DNA of 62,406 nucleotides from an uncultured Clostridia bacterium (GTDB taxonomy: Bacteria; Bacillota; Clostridia; TANB77; CAG-508), in contig CANQRO010000001.1 of the NCBI GenBank assembly GCA_947626205.1, positions 1 through 62,406 on the forward strand, read 5' to 3'. A program made the translations under genes and the position numbers. Positions 61,865 to 62,406 of this stretch are shown here, piece after piece; position 1 is the first letter of the stretch; every line of letters starts with the position of its first letter. Below the pieces are notes generated by a model. It was not told the origin of the DNA. It was given only the letters and a program-made list of their open reading frames with translations, and ran no database searches.

Positions 61865-62406
61865 TTATTTAATATGTTTTTCTATTTTTCTTGTTAATAT
61901 TGTTGGAATTCTTATAACTACCTCTGTTCCTTTTCCTTGTTCACTTTTTATATCTATTGTTCCATTGTTTCTATCTAGAATTTCTTTTGCAATTGAAAGT
62001 CCAAGTCCAGTACCTCCCATTTCCCTAGTACGAGCTTTATCTACACGGTAAAATCTTTCAAAAATTCTACTTAAATCTTCCTCTGGAATTCCTATTCCAT
62101 TATCTATTACTTTAATATACGCATCGTTATATACAAAACCTACATATATTTTTATATGTCCGCCTTCTTTTGTATATTTAATACTATTAGTTAAAATATT
62201 TAATACAACTCTTTCTATTCCATCTTTATCTGCATAAACATTTGGAACATTTGCAGTTACAAAGCATTCAGTTTGATGTTTCTTTTTATTAAATTCCAAT
62301 TGTAATTTTTCTTGGCAATTTTTTACTAGTTCTCCTAAATCAAATTCTTCTTTATGTTGTTGCATTTGATTATTATCAAATTTAGACAATGCTAACAAGT
62401 CAGTTA
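61865..62406 (-). CDS. Sensor histidine kinase, C-terminal part (cut by the window end)
   Basis: About 180 residues are visible and the frame is still open at the edge (TDLLALSKFDNN). The ATPase domain is complete. The N box is VLNILTNSIKYT; the G1 box is IDNGIGIPEEDL, with FERFYRVDKARTR after it; the G2 box is GGTGLGLSIAKEIL. The preceding DLLALSKFD segment is the end of the HisKA dimerisation helix. The sequence resembles WalK/PhoR-type kinases. Its response regulator would lie outside the window. It is followed on the same strand by lepB. Confidence 0.9.
   Translation of the reverse strand, partial: TDLLALSKFDNNQMQQHKEEFDLGELVKNCQEKLQLEFNKKKHQTECFVTANVPNVYADKDGIERVVLNILTNSIKYTKEGGHIKIYVGFVYNDAYIKVIDNGIGIPEEDLSRIFERFYRVDKARTREMGGTGLGLSIAKEILDRNNGTIDIKSEQGKGTEVVIRIPTILTRKIEKHIK

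Overview
The window looks like a chromosomal piece of an uncultured, very AT-rich, anaerobic, spore-forming Clostridia-type Firmicute. The evidence is a SpoIVFA/SpoIVFB-like pair, the spore protease YyaC, a four-subunit 2-oxoacid:ferredoxin oxidoreductase, an 8Fe-8S ferredoxin, Firmicutes RicT and AddB, and an FtsA/FtsZ cluster with DUF881 proteins and small basic protein. No rRNA operon, tRNA, CRISPR array or insertion sequence was seen.

Layout. 0.1-8 kb: a small GC-richer orphan gene, a GtrII-like membrane protein, an XRE regulator, an M20 amidohydrolase, a MATE transporter with rimO, and deoD. 8-15.5 kb: the minus-strand operon murA-ftsQ-DUF881-DUF881-sbp-ftsA-ftsZ. 15.5-20 kb: an orphan gene, cdd, aspS and asnS. 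20-23.6 kb: the sporulation cluster (yyaC, a small membrane protein, spoIVFA-like, spoIVFB-like) and an orphan pilin. 23-30 kb: a small V-ATPase-F-like gene, topB, an HD hydrolase, hicAB and leuS. 30-34.6 kb: orphan and accessory genes around a GltD-like oxidoreductase. 34.6-45 kb: DNA repair and housekeeping genes (udg, addB, ogg, M23 peptidase, trmL, phosphatase, rsmA) and a 5S-like small RNA. 45-55.6 kb: yraN-dprA-comM, two Rpn-family proteins, a YgjP-like peptidase and carAB. 55.7-62.4 kb: the por operon, ferredoxin, ricT, holB, lepB and the end of a sensor kinase.

Most striking observation. Five single-base +1 frame breaks occur in four otherwise intact conserved genes: deoD, comM (twice), carB and a small V-ATPase-F-like gene. 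At every one, the in-frame codon at the break is CGG, and reading resumes one base later on the overlapping GGN glycine codon. By eye, CGG is not used as an ordinary arginine codon in any of the other native-looking genes. It is read normally only in four orphan, GC-richer genes (145-399, 15569-16069, 29984-30331, 33247-33843). This suggests a +1 recoding system at CGG: programmed frameshifting at a starved or unassigned codon, or quadruplet CGGN decoding. A systematic sequence artefact is the main alternative.

The four orphan genes share a second pattern: each stands alone behind a -35 plus extended -10 (TGnTATAAT) promoter, and two carry the same 17-base leader and start. Other regulatory structures include ribosome-binding sites buried in long hairpins before the spoIVFA-like gene and a phosphatase gene, an apparent ATT start codon, and a palindromic operator candidate inside a promoter.
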